DNA of 29,453 bases from NCBI GenBank assembly GCA_034437575.1, contig DAOTTY010000110.1, forward strand, positions 1 to 29,453, read 5' to 3'. The notes beneath the pieces were generated by a model. That model saw nothing but the letters and a program-made list of their open reading frames with translations. It searched no databases and was not told the DNA's origin. Shown here piece by piece: positions 17,463 through 23,198 of this stretch (the first letter of the stretch is position 1; every line of letters begins with the position of its first letter). Both the position numbers and the translations under genes were made by a program. The stretch comes from DAOTTY01 sp034437575. GTDB taxonomy: Bacteria > Chloroflexota > Anaerolineae > Aggregatilineales > Phototrophicaceae.

Positions 17463-17729
17463 ATGGGACTTATTAACCTACTACTCTGGATTTTACTCGG
17501 TGGTATTGCCGGTTGGCTGGCCAGCCTGGTGATGAAAACGAACGCCCGCCAGGGCACGCTGGTGGACATCGTTGTTGGTATCGTCGGCGCGTTTATTGGT
17601 GGCTTCGTGTTCAACCTGCTGGGCGCTGCTGGCGCGACGGGCTTTAACCTGTACAGCTTGCTTGTTGCCTTCGTGGGTGCCATGATTTTGCTGGCAGCCC
17701 TGAAGACGTTCAACCGAGTGGCTGCGTAA
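17463..17729 (+). CDS. GlsB/YeaQ/YmgE-family small membrane protein
   Basis: This 88-residue membrane protein has three hydrophobic segments with the Gly-rich family pattern: LLLWILLGGIAGWLASLVM, then the polar turn with DIVVGIVGAFIGGFVFNLLG, then LYSLLVAFVGAMILLAAL. It matches the transglycosylase-associated/GlsB family of stress-induced inner-membrane proteins, whose molecular role is unclear. ATG 17463 is chosen because AAGGAG lies about ten bases before it and the longer reading only adds non-conserved residues. It sits between the SRPBCC gene and the YtxH-like gene on one strand, forming a likely stress-response transcript. Confidence 0.85.
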   Translation: MGLINLLLWILLGGIAGWLASLVMKTNARQGTLVDIVVGIVGAFIGGFVFNLLGAAGATGFNLYSLLVAFVGAMILLAALKTFNRVAA

Positions 17730-17735
17730 CCCGCC

Positions 17736-17990
17736 ATGTCACTTGAGATGAACGAACGCACCTACTACAGCCAGGAAGCCGCAGATCGTGCCCGCCGCAA
17801 CCGCATAACGTTAGCGACTGTTGCATTTAGTCTGGGCGCGGGCGTCGGCGCGATGGTCGCGCTGTTACTGGCCCCGTCCAGTGGCGAAAAGCTGCGGAAC
17901 ACCCTGACGGACACGCTGGAAGACAGCTACGGCGACAGCCGCCGCGCCGTTGAGGACGCCTATCACAACGCGAAAGACCGCGTCACGTAG
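17736..17990 (+). CDS. YtxH-like small membrane-associated stress protein
   Basis: This 84-residue protein contains one membrane helix with the YtxH-type glycine pattern (LGAGVGAMVALLLAPSSGEKLR, shown in part at about residues 33-54), in which the LAPxSGxxLR signature marks the family. A charged, helical C-terminal tail (SRRAVEDAYHNAKDRV) follows, as in general-stress proteins of the YtxH and YtxG kind. It begins six bases after the previous stop. Function is not known at the molecular level. It is the last gene before a long repeat-rich spacer. Confidence 0.8.
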   Translation: MSLEMNERTYYSQEAADRARRNRITLATVAFSLGAGVGAMVALLLAPSSGEKLRNTLTDTLEDSYGDSRRAVEDAYHNAKDRVT

Positions 17991-18035
17991 GCTGCACCCT
18001 AACCACACGACACCAGGATGTTGTTGGCGAATCAA

Positions 18036-18155
18036 GCCCTCACCCTAAATCCCTCTCCCAACCGTCCCTGCGGGACTAGGAGAGGGACTTCAGAAAACGG
18101 TTTTCTCCCCTTCTCCCAGCGCAGCGTTCGGGAGAAGGGGCCTGGGGACGAGGGC
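18036..18155. repeat. Palindromic intergenic repeat
   Basis: The outer ends are GCCCTC (18036) and GAGGGC (ending 18155). Inside are CCCTCTCCC... with GGAGAGGG, and CCCCTTCTCCC with GGGAGAAGGGG, so the segment folds into nested hairpins. Repeats with such CCCTCACCC / CTCTCCC wording are common between genes in many Chloroflexota and cyanobacterial genomes. A truncated copy of its first 20 bases stands at 19539-19560. Confidence 0.7.
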
Positions 18156-18201
18156 AAAACAGCAGGAAAATCAATTGACCAACAGCATCCACCAGGCCCT
18201 T

Positions 18202-18230
18202 AAAACCCCACTCTGGATGAGTGGGGTTTT
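18202..18230. terminator. Bidirectional rho-independent terminator
   Basis: A perfect 12-bp stem (AAAACCCCACTC at 18202-18213 with GAGTGGGGTTTT at 18219-18230) and a five-base loop, ending in a T-run on both strands. It would stop transcription from the SRPBCC-GlsB-YtxH genes as well as anything coming from the right. Confidence 0.85.
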
Positions 18231-18239
18231 GGGTTGGGG

Positions 18240-18372
18240 CTACTCGTTATCAGGGTCGGCGTCGTCAGGGTGATGATCCGCGTGACGGTCACGCGATAGC
18301 TCCAGCCAATGACGCACCAACTGCGTAAGGGATTGGGACTTTAGTCTTGTCGTGCAAAAGCCCTGCCCGCCG
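18240..18372 (-). pseudogene. Possible 3' remnant of an unknown gene
   Basis: Reading the - strand, one frame is open from the edge of the MITE-like element to a TAG at 18242-18240 and would encode about 40 residues, ending in RDRHADHHPDDADPDNE. The acidic, polar tail looks like a normal protein C-terminus, and a terminator follows directly at 18230-18202. It may be the end of a gene broken by the repeat insertion. No start codon or family is recognisable, and chance is possible. Confidence 0.25.
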
Positions 18373-18375
18373 ATG

Positions 18376-18569
18376 TAGGGCTATTGCAAAGTCAAGTTTT
18401 CACATCGCGGGGACGCTGTCCCCGCACCCCTGCAAAGGGTTAGCACCCTTTGAACCCATGCTTTCGGACGCTTTGCGTCCGAAAAGACAAGTTTTTGTTC
18501 ACTTTTTTCAAAAAGTGACGGGTTTGGGCAGCGCCCAATGATTAGCCATGCAACTTTGCAAAAGCCCCG
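18376..18569. mobile_element. 194-bp MITE-like element, copy A, five perfect hairpins
   Basis: The ends are imperfect terminal inverted repeats: TAGGGCTATTGCAAAGT on the left and the complement of ACTTTGCAAAAGCCCCG on the right. Between them are five consecutive short-loop hairpins: 18407-18425 (8-bp stem, loop GCT), 18433-18452 (8-bp stem, loop TAGC), 18462-18484 (10-bp stem, loop TTT), 18499-18518 (9-bp stem, loop of two) and 18524-18538 (6-bp stem). No protein is encoded. The right end is followed by ACTCCCGTAC, the left by an unrelated CCCGCCGATG. Confidence 0.75.
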
Positions 18570-18680
18570 ACTCCCGTACACAACAGGTAGCATCCCCCCC
18601 ACCGCACATGGTAACCTACTCTCCGTCACCTGATGACGTGGAGTTGATACCCCCCATGCCCGCCCCAACCACTCCCGTAC

Positions 18681-18874
18681 TAGGGCTATTGCAAAGTCAA
18701 GTTTTCACATCGCGGGGACGCTGTCCCCGCACCCCTGCAAAGGGTTAGCACCCTTTGAACCCATGCTTTCGGACTCAAAGCGTCCGAAAAGACAAGTTTT
18801 TGTTCACTTTTTTCAAAAAGTGACGGGTTTGGTCAGCGCCCAATGATTAGCCATGCAACTTTGCAAAAGCCCTG
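18681..18874. mobile_element. 194-bp MITE-like element, copy B, flanked by a 10-bp direct repeat
   Basis: This copy has the same length and almost the same sequence as copy A. It is flanked on both sides by ACTCCCGTAC (18671-18680 and 18875-18884), which looks like a 10-bp target-site duplication. Two hairpins differ from copy A: the loop of the third is inverted (GCTTTGC in A, TCAAAGC in B), and the fifth has a G-to-T change that breaks one pair. Confidence 0.75.
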
Positions 18875-18958
18875 ACTCCCGTACACAACAGGTAGCATCC
18901 CCCCCACCGCACATGGTAACCTACTCCGTCACCTGATGACGTGGAGTTGATACCCCCC

Positions 18959-19504
18959 ATGCCCGCCCCAACCATCCACACCCCCCGCCTGACGTTACGC
19001 GCCCTGCACTTAGACGACGCGCCCGCCTACGCCGAGCAAGTGTTTAGCGACCCGGACGTAATGCGCTACATGAGTTCAGTAGGCATCGTGCCGCGCAACC
19101 CGCGTATGCACGCCACCGGCTATATCCTGGACCGGCAGCAGGAGTGGCGGCAGCACGGGTTTGGGGCGTGGGCCGTCACAGACCGGGCGAGCGGTGCGTT
19201 TATGGGGCATGTGGGGCTGTTCATCATCGGCGGGACGGACACAGTTGAGATTGGGTACACGCTGGGCCAGCCGTATTGGGGCAACGGCTACGCCACCGAA
19301 GCGGGCCGCGAGGCGCTGCGCTTTGGCTTCACCAGCGCCCGCCTGGACAAAATTATTGCCATTGCCTTCCCGCAGAACGTGGCTTCCGTGCGGGTAATGG
19401 CCAAGCTGGGGATGCGATCAATCGGCATTACCAACCGCTACTATAACCTCAACCTGGCCTGCTACGAAATGACCAGGGCCGAACACGCGGCGCTGTCCGG
19501 TTAG
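18959..19504 (+). CDS. RimJ/RimL-type GNAT acetyltransferase
   Basis: This protein of 181 residues (ATG 18959, MPAPTIHTPRLTLRALHLDD) is a GNAT of the ribosomal-protein/aminoglycoside-like RimJ/RimL group. Family marks are the opening TPRLTLRAL, the central strand IGYTLGQPYWGNGYATEAGR (acetyl-CoA binding, Gly-x-Gly-type loop) and NVASVRVMAKLGMR, the usual NxASxRVxEKLGF motif. GGAG about 13 bases upstream of the ATG supports this start; a GTG at 18941 is an alternative. Its leader and first codons are duplicated 305 bp upstream. Substrate unknown. It is the last chromosomal gene before the candidate integrative element. Confidence 0.85.
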   Translation: MPAPTIHTPRLTLRALHLDDAPAYAEQVFSDPDVMRYMSSVGIVPRNPRMHATGYILDRQQEWRQHGFGAWAVTDRASGAFMGHVGLFIIGGTDTVEIGYTLGQPYWGNGYATEAGREALRFGFTSARLDKIIAIAFPQNVASVRVMAKLGMRSIGITNRYYNLNLACYEMTRAEHAALSG

Positions 19505-19538
19505 TGACACGCGAATCACCCGGTAGCATAACAACTCA

Positions 19539-19560
19539 GCCCTCACCCTAAAGCCCTCGC
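19539..19560 (+). repeat. Truncated copy of the palindromic repeat
   Basis: GCCCTCACCCTAAAGCCCTC matches the first 20 bases of the repeat at 18036 with one change, but the palindrome is not completed. The copy lies about 30 bases from the rnpB-like fragment that marks the element edge, so truncation by rearrangement at that junction is possible. Confidence 0.55.
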
Positions 19561-19589
19561 CTGTCGTTCCCCAAAAATTCATGATAGGT

Positions 19590-19627
19590 AAAAAATGTCC
19601 AGGCAGGCCGATAAGCCCCATTCTGTT
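19590..19627 (-). ncRNA. rnpB: 3'-end fragment of RNase P RNA, candidate attachment site
   Basis: Read on the - strand this is AACAGAATGGGGCTTATCGG followed by CCTGCCTGGACATTTTTT. It matches the universally conserved 3' end of bacterial RNase P RNA (ACAGAA, a few bases, GGCUUA, then the 3' strand of helix P1), and the closing T-run is a natural terminator. The sequence upstream (19628 onward) is not RNase P-like, so only the 3' tail is here. Such orphan 3' ends of stable RNA genes are the typical footprint left by site-specific integration. The call rests on memory of the conserved region, not on a covariance search. Confidence 0.65.
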
Positions 19628-19688
19628 TATATAGATGGCGCACAGACGTCTATTTAAAAAGATTAAACGAAAAACTTCATTCACAATG

Positions 19689-19715
19689 AGAGCGCAACCC
19701 CCACGATTGCGCTCT
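19689..19715 (-). terminator. Terminator after the FtsK-type gene
   Basis: AGAGCGCAA (19689-19697) and TTGCGCTCT (19707-19715) form a perfect 9-bp stem with a nine-base loop, six bases after the stop of the FtsK-type gene. On the - strand the following region is T-rich, though without an immediate T-run. Confidence 0.65.
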
Positions 19716-19721
19716 TATCAA

Positions 19722-21713
19722 TCAGATTGCAGATGAGGTAGCACCCTGTTTCCCTTCATCAGATGTAGAGCTATCTGCAATCTCCATCTGGTAGAAGTTG
19801 CCCGGCTTTTTTACAACGTTGAAAATCTCACCATCGACCGTCACCGTTTGCTCTGCTGCCAGCATATCGACAATCTGTTTAATCGCGTTACGGCTCATCT
19901 TTTCTTTGAGTAGTCCATGCAGCGGTGCGACCTTCAAACCGCCTTGCAGATTATCCCAAGCAGTTGCAATCACCAGCTCACGTTCGCTCATCGGCTCGTC
20001 GGGTCGCTCGTCATCATCCAGGATGTGCAGTTGGTATGGTTCCAGGTCGCCATAGGCTTCGACAGCTAGCTTAACCGCCTCATCGATGTCATCGTCGGTG
20101 ATGAGCGGCATTTGCACCTCAAACGATTTCCAGCCGCTAAATGCCATCATGCGACCGGGTATGTCTGCCAGTTTGAGCGATGATCGGTTGCCAGTCACGC
20201 TTTGAGATGCTCCAACGTTGGCTTGATGTCCGACGAACAGCGTTGTGAAGTTGTCACGCAATGCGGGCGGCATGTTGGATGCACGCGGCTGCTGAATACC
20301 TATCCATAGATGGATACCGGAGGCGCGGCCTATCTGAGTGATCTCGGTGCAAATGTCATCGATGATCGCTGCTTCTTCGCTGAATCGACCTCTTCGGGTA
20401 TTCGCATACTCATCAAATAATATGATGATGCGTGGCAGCCGGTCACATTCGCTCACTCGCTTATTGTATTGGTTGATGTTCTTCGCAACGCTACCTATCC
20501 GCTTCTGTCGCCAGTGCATTTCGTCTCTTATCTTCTCTAGCACTTTGACAACCTCTGGCACCTGCGAGACGATGGTGTGACCGTCGTCGCCCCATCGCAT
20601 CATGTGAGGTGAATCGGATAATTCGTTAAAGTCACCTTGATTTTTCAGGTCGATAATCGCAAACATAGCATCACGCGGCGATTGACGTTCGACGACGGCG
20701 GCGATGCTCGCCTGGACTGCAACGGTTTTGCCGCTGCCAGTGATACCAGTGAACATGATGTGAGTTGATGAGTGAGAGTCTAAGTAAGTCCAGTTGACGC
20801 GGCGACCACGTTTTAGCCCAGCTGGAATAGGAATGCGGCTATGGTCGGCTGTTTCGTATCGTGCCATCAGTTGCCGATACGTAACCAATTTAGGTATACC
20901 CTCATACAACCCCATTCGTTCGACGATGATCCAGGCACCGTTCGTGTTTTTTACATCCTCATCAACATGTGGTGACCACACCTCACGCTCCAATGTGGTC
21001 GATAATTCGGCCATCACCCATGGCTGCAAAATGTCAGTAACTTTGACGCCTTGAGGTAGCAATTCGATACTGCCACCGGCCAACCCGCGCCTGGATGCTG
21101 CTACTTTAAATTGATGTTGGTCTGGCGTCGTGACAACATGATCCCACTCTACGTAATCTGTTACTGTTTTTTCGTTAATAGTGTCGGTGTAGGAAAACCC
21201 TACGCGGCTCAACGTGTGGCTCATCTGGTCTGCGATGATGTCCGCTTCTTTTGCCATCATCAACAGCAATTCGTTCTCTTTTTTTTGTTCATCGACGGCG
21301 ACAACATGTGCTTCCAACATCGACCTGATTTTATTTCGCTTTTGTAGCCTACGCTGAAGAGGTTGAACCTTATCACGCATCTGCTTTAATTTGGCGTGCT
21401 GCCTTCTTACCTCTGAGGAAATGTGCTTAAAATCATCCTCTGGCAGATCATCAGACTGTAGGCGAATACGGTTGCTGTTGTACTCCTGGAGGAGTTCATC
21501 GTATTTACCGACGCGCTCGTCGGCTCTGGTTTCTTTGATCGATTGTTCCAGTGCTTTGAGTTCACTCTTGAGCCGCTTCACAACCTTTTTACTGAGTATG
21601 GTTTTTCGATCCGCTTCATGAGCGGCAATAACCTTTTTGTTGTCGTCGTGTATCTCGTCGTCGCCTTGATACTTGTAGAGTGGCGGTGGAACTTCAATAA
21701 AACTATCGGACAT
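19722..21713 (-). CDS. FtsK/SpoIIIE-type DNA translocase with coiled-coil N-terminus and C-terminal winged helix
   Basis: This 663-residue cytoplasmic ATPase (ATG 21713, MSDSFIEVPPPLYKYQ) would pump double-stranded DNA. The first 170 residues are charged coiled coil (LKSELKALEQSIKETRADER and similar). The motor domain follows: Walker A GITGSGKT (323-330), the FtsK-typical IIDLKNQGDFNEL, Walker B IIILFDEYAN with Asp434-Glu435, and TQIGRASGIHLWIGIQQPRA (about 459-478), the FtsK GRAxGIHL...TQRP region. Residues about 575-635 look like a winged helix. No membrane segment is seen, unlike FtsK or Zot. AGGGGGG lies upstream of ATG 21713. Such motors serve conjugation (TraB/TcpA-like) or genome packaging. 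It overlaps the HTH gene by 11 bases. Confidence 0.9.
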   Translation of the reverse strand: MSDSFIEVPPPLYKYQGDDEIHDDNKKVIAAHEADRKTILSKKVVKRLKSELKALEQSIKETRADERVGKYDELLQEYNSNRIRLQSDDLPEDDFKHISSEVRRQHAKLKQMRDKVQPLQRRLQKRNKIRSMLEAHVVAVDEQKKENELLLMMAKEADIIADQMSHTLSRVGFSYTDTINEKTVTDYVEWDHVVTTPDQHQFKVAASRRGLAGGSIELLPQGVKVTDILQPWVMAELSTTLEREVWSPHVDEDVKNTNGAWIIVERMGLYEGIPKLVTYRQLMARYETADHSRIPIPAGLKRGRRVNWTYLDSHSSTHIMFTGITGSGKTVAVQASIAAVVERQSPRDAMFAIIDLKNQGDFNELSDSPHMMRWGDDGHTIVSQVPEVVKVLEKIRDEMHWRQKRIGSVAKNINQYNKRVSECDRLPRIIILFDEYANTRRGRFSEEAAIIDDICTEITQIGRASGIHLWIGIQQPRASNMPPALRDNFTTLFVGHQANVGASQSVTGNRSSLKLADIPGRMMAFSGWKSFEVQMPLITDDDIDEAVKLAVEAYGDLEPYQLHILDDDERPDEPMSERELVIATAWDNLQGGLKVAPLHGLLKEKMSRNAIKQIVDMLAAEQTVTVDGEIFNVVKKPGNFYQMEIADSSTSDEGKQGATSSAI

Positions 21714-21960
21714 CGTACCTATATCCCCCCTTAGTCCTGCAACCGTCCAGGCGAACAACTGTATTCGATTCTATCAAACGTTTCATTGCACGCTTGACTG
21801 TTCGATTACTACAACCGACGTGCGTTGCAACCATCGCAATGCTTATATATTCACGGTCACATTGTAATTCGAGTAAAGCCCGTGAGATTGCGAATTCAGA
21901 TAATCCCATGTTTTTCCTTGCATCATACATTGTGAGCATCCGTGACCTGTTTTTAGACAT
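21703..21960 (-). CDS. Small winged-helix/HTH DNA-binding protein
   Basis: This 85-residue protein (ATG 21960, MSKNRSRMLTMYDARKNMGL) has a helix-turn-helix in the middle: YISIAMVATHVGCSNRTVKR, in which a replication-initiator or MarR/GntR-like winged helix is recognisable, followed by a basic helix and a short wing (VVRLDGCRTKGGYRY). It could be a repressor of the divergent operon or an accessory DNA-binding protein of the motor. The longer start at 22029 would cover the palindrome and promoter region, so 21960 is preferred. Its 3' end overlaps the FtsK-type gene by 11 bases, showing translational coupling. Confidence 0.7.
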   Translation of the reverse strand: MSKNRSRMLTMYDARKNMGLSEFAISRALLELQCDREYISIAMVATHVGCSNRTVKRAMKRLIESNTVVRLDGCRTKGGYRYDVR

Positions 21961-21992
21961 TGTACCAAGTTGGAAAACAAGATACACGTTGG

Positions 21993-22009
21993 GGTGACAA
22001 TATGTCACC
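21993..22009. promoter_or_regulatory. Perfect 17-bp dyad, candidate operator of the HTH protein
   Basis: GGTGACA ATA TGTCACC is a perfect inverted repeat with 7-bp arms and a 3-bp centre. It stands alone in the 77-bp spacer between the divergent HTH and membrane-protein genes, 11 bases before a perfect TATAAT. Position, size and symmetry are those of a dimeric repressor site. Confidence 0.65.
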
Positions 22010-22020
22010 GATAAAATGAG

Positions 22021-22026
22021 TATAAT
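22021..22026 (+). promoter_or_regulatory. Candidate -10 box of the membrane-protein operon
   Basis: A perfect TATAAT. The best -35 candidate (GTGACA, 21994-21999) lies inside the dyad but 21 bases away, which is long. Transcription would start only a few bases before the first ATG (22038 or 22044), giving a leaderless or nearly leaderless message; no Shine-Dalgarno is visible. Confidence 0.45.
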
Positions 22027-22037
22027 CATGAGATAAT

Positions 22038-22631
22038 ATGCGCATGAAAAACCTATGGATGCTCATCGCCTTTATGCTTGCTTACTCGCTCGTCGAAGCG
22101 GTTCCAATAGAACCAGGGTTTTTTGATAGTAGCTCACCCGTGCTTATTTACGTGGGCGCGTGGACTACCATCACCGATGCTGACGCGGTGGGCGGCGACC
22201 TGGAGACGACGAGCAGCGGGTCACTTGCTTTCGACCTGTTTACAGGCGGCTTTACGCTTTTCGTTCAGACGGGTGACGGTTCGACTGTTGATGTGTGCAT
22301 CGAAGACGACTGCACACCGTTAGACCTGGACGGCGGCGGGGAATTCGCACGGGCGGATTTCACGGCTCTGGGCAGCGGGGCTAAGTCTGTCACCGTGACG
22401 GCGACGGCTGGAACCTTCGCGTTTGATGGTGTGTATGTGCATCCCGACGCGCCGATCACACAGCCGGTCGATGAGCATCCAGACGGTCAATTTGAATTCG
22501 GAGAGTTCGCTTATACGACAAAATTTCCGCTCATAATCACAGCAGGTGAATTAACTCTGATCGTGCTGATTTCGTTTTTGTCGTCGATCCAGATGGCAAA
22601 TCTCGTTTTGTGGCTCTGGTACAGGGAATAG
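22038..22631 (+). CDS. Exported beta-rich protein with C-terminal membrane anchor (unknown)
   Basis: This protein of up to 197 residues (MRMKNLWML; a second ATG at 22044 is equally possible) has a signal peptide ending near AYSLVEA, an extracellular beta-rich domain and one membrane helix near the C-terminus (about residues 165-190, LIITAGELTLIVLISFLSSI). The outer domain opens with VLIYVGAWTTITDADAVGGD, a wording seen in jelly-roll/carbohydrate-binding-like modules of Chloroflexota surface proteins, and holds a short Cys pair (VCIEDDC). It is the first gene of the operon. A surface-exposed structural or receptor-contact role is likely; the family is not known to me. Confidence 0.75.
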   Translation: MRMKNLWMLIAFMLAYSLVEAVPIEPGFFDSSSPVLIYVGAWTTITDADAVGGDLETTSSGSLAFDLFTGGFTLFVQTGDGSTVDVCIEDDCTPLDLDGGGEFARADFTALGSGAKSVTVTATAGTFAFDGVYVHPDAPITQPVDEHPDGQFEFGEFAYTTKFPLIITAGELTLIVLISFLSSIQMANLVLWLWYRE

Positions 22632-22633
22632 GT

Positions 22634-22798
22634 ATGCCAACTGCAACGCCAACACCAATTCCAGAGGTCATCACCGCAATGGACGCGGCGAACATTATCG
22701 CTCCCTTCTGGTACGGTGGCTTATTGCTTCTAGTGGTAGTCATAGCGATGGGCGGTTTATTTTCCGTGTCACGCTGGGTGATGGGGCGGCTAATATGA
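22634..22798 (+). CDS. Small single-span membrane protein (unknown)
   Basis: This 54-residue protein starts two bases after the previous stop (ATG 22634, MPTATPTPIPEV). A Thr/Pro-rich N-terminus is followed by one membrane helix (about residues 27-45, WYGGLLLLVVVIAMGGLF) and a basic C-terminus (SRWVMGRLI). The PT-rich side probably faces outside. Its stop overlaps the next start (ATGA). It resembles minor coat or pilus-accessory subunits in size, but no family is recognised. Confidence 0.65.
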   Translation: MPTATPTPIPEVITAMDAANIIAPFWYGGLLLLVVVIAMGGLFSVSRWVMGRLI

Positions 22799-22929
22799 TC
22801 GTTCTGTTTGCATTCGTCTCTGAGACGCTATTGCCGCTGCTGACTGTTATCGTAGGCACATCGATAGGATTCGTGATGGTGGTATGGATTGCCATTGCCG
22901 CCGCCAAACTCTTTAAACAAATCGGCTAA
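22795..22929 (+). CDS. 44-residue membrane protein (unknown)
   Basis: A very small gene, ATG overlapping the preceding TGA. It encodes 44 residues: MIVLFAFVSETLLPLL, then a Gly/Thr turn and a second hydrophobic stretch (GFVMVVWIAIAAAKLF) with a KQIG end. This is one or two membrane helices with a Lys-containing cytoplasmic tail. The strong coupling on the 5' side and the Shine-Dalgarno of the next gene overlapping its stop support that it is real. Confidence 0.6.
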   Translation: MIVLFAFVSETLLPLLTVIVGTSIGFVMVVWIAIAAAKLFKQIG

Positions 22930-22940
22930 AGGAGCCAACC

Positions 22941-23189
22941 ATGTTCAACATCTCTCGTCGTAATCTGGTCATCATGTCAATCATGGTGTTCGTGTTCGTC
23001 TTCGCAGGTATCGCAGGTGCGCAGGATACCGTTAGTCTCGATGTTGAGACCTCCGCATTTATCGACGCAATTAACCAATGGCTGCCGCTAGCCATTTCGG
23101 TTGTGGTCATCGGCGTGGGAATCAGCGGAGCATTTGCCCTGGCACAATTTGTCGGTGATCTCATCACATCGGCATTTCGCGGTCGCTAG
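22941..23189 (+). CDS. Coat- or pilin-like small exported subunit
   Basis: This 82-residue protein has a clear signal peptide (MFNISRRNLVIMSIMVFVFV..., cleavage likely after AGIAGA at about residue 27). The mature chain of about 55 residues has an acidic N-terminal part (Asp/Glu in QDTVSLDVETSAFID), one long hydrophobic helix (PLAISVVVIGVGISGAFALA) and a short basic end (FRGR). This charge order is that of filamentous-phage major coat proteins, and also of some short pilins such as VirB2-like subunits. AAAGGAG six bases before the ATG is the best Shine-Dalgarno in the operon, as expected for a major structural protein. Assignment between coat protein and pilin is open. Confidence 0.65.
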   Translation: MFNISRRNLVIMSIMVFVFVFAGIAGAQDTVSLDVETSAFIDAINQWLPLAISVVVIGVGISGAFALAQFVGDLITSAFRGR

Positions 23190-23198
23190 TAGGTCAAT

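Larger units (their letters stand above)
18376..18974. repeat. Tandem duplication, period 305 bp, covering the MITE and the acetyltransferase 5' end
   Basis: Bases 18376-18671 are repeated at 18681-18974 with a two-base deletion (CTCTCCGTC to CTCCGTC) and a few changes. Besides the MITE, each unit includes the leader and first codons of the downstream acetyltransferase (MPAPT). In the first unit the gene is cut after these codons and runs into the second MITE. Confidence 0.85.

Noticed and set aside
18347..18748. Short open frames inside the MITE copies
   Set aside because: They cross hairpins and terminal repeats, differ between the two copies and have no ribosome binding site.
18376..18974. 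CRISPR array
   Set aside because: Only two units of 305 bp, internal hairpins instead of spacers, and no cas genes.
19505..19721. tRNA or tmRNA gene as the integration site
   Set aside because: No cloverleaf, CCA end or tmRNA tag frame was found on either strand; the rnpB-like 3' tail is the better match.
19722..21713. FtsK-type motor as the EccC ATPase of a type VII system for the WXG100-like proteins
   Set aside because: It has a single ATPase domain, a coiled-coil start and no membrane helices, is 12 kb away on the other side of the rnpB-like boundary, and is coupled to an HTH gene.
19722..21713. FtsK-type motor as the Zot/pI morphogenesis protein of a filamentous phage
   Set aside because: Zot proteins are shorter with a membrane helix after the ATPase domain; this one has FtsK-specific motifs and a C-terminal winged helix. 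The phage idea is kept only as a hypothesis for the operon.
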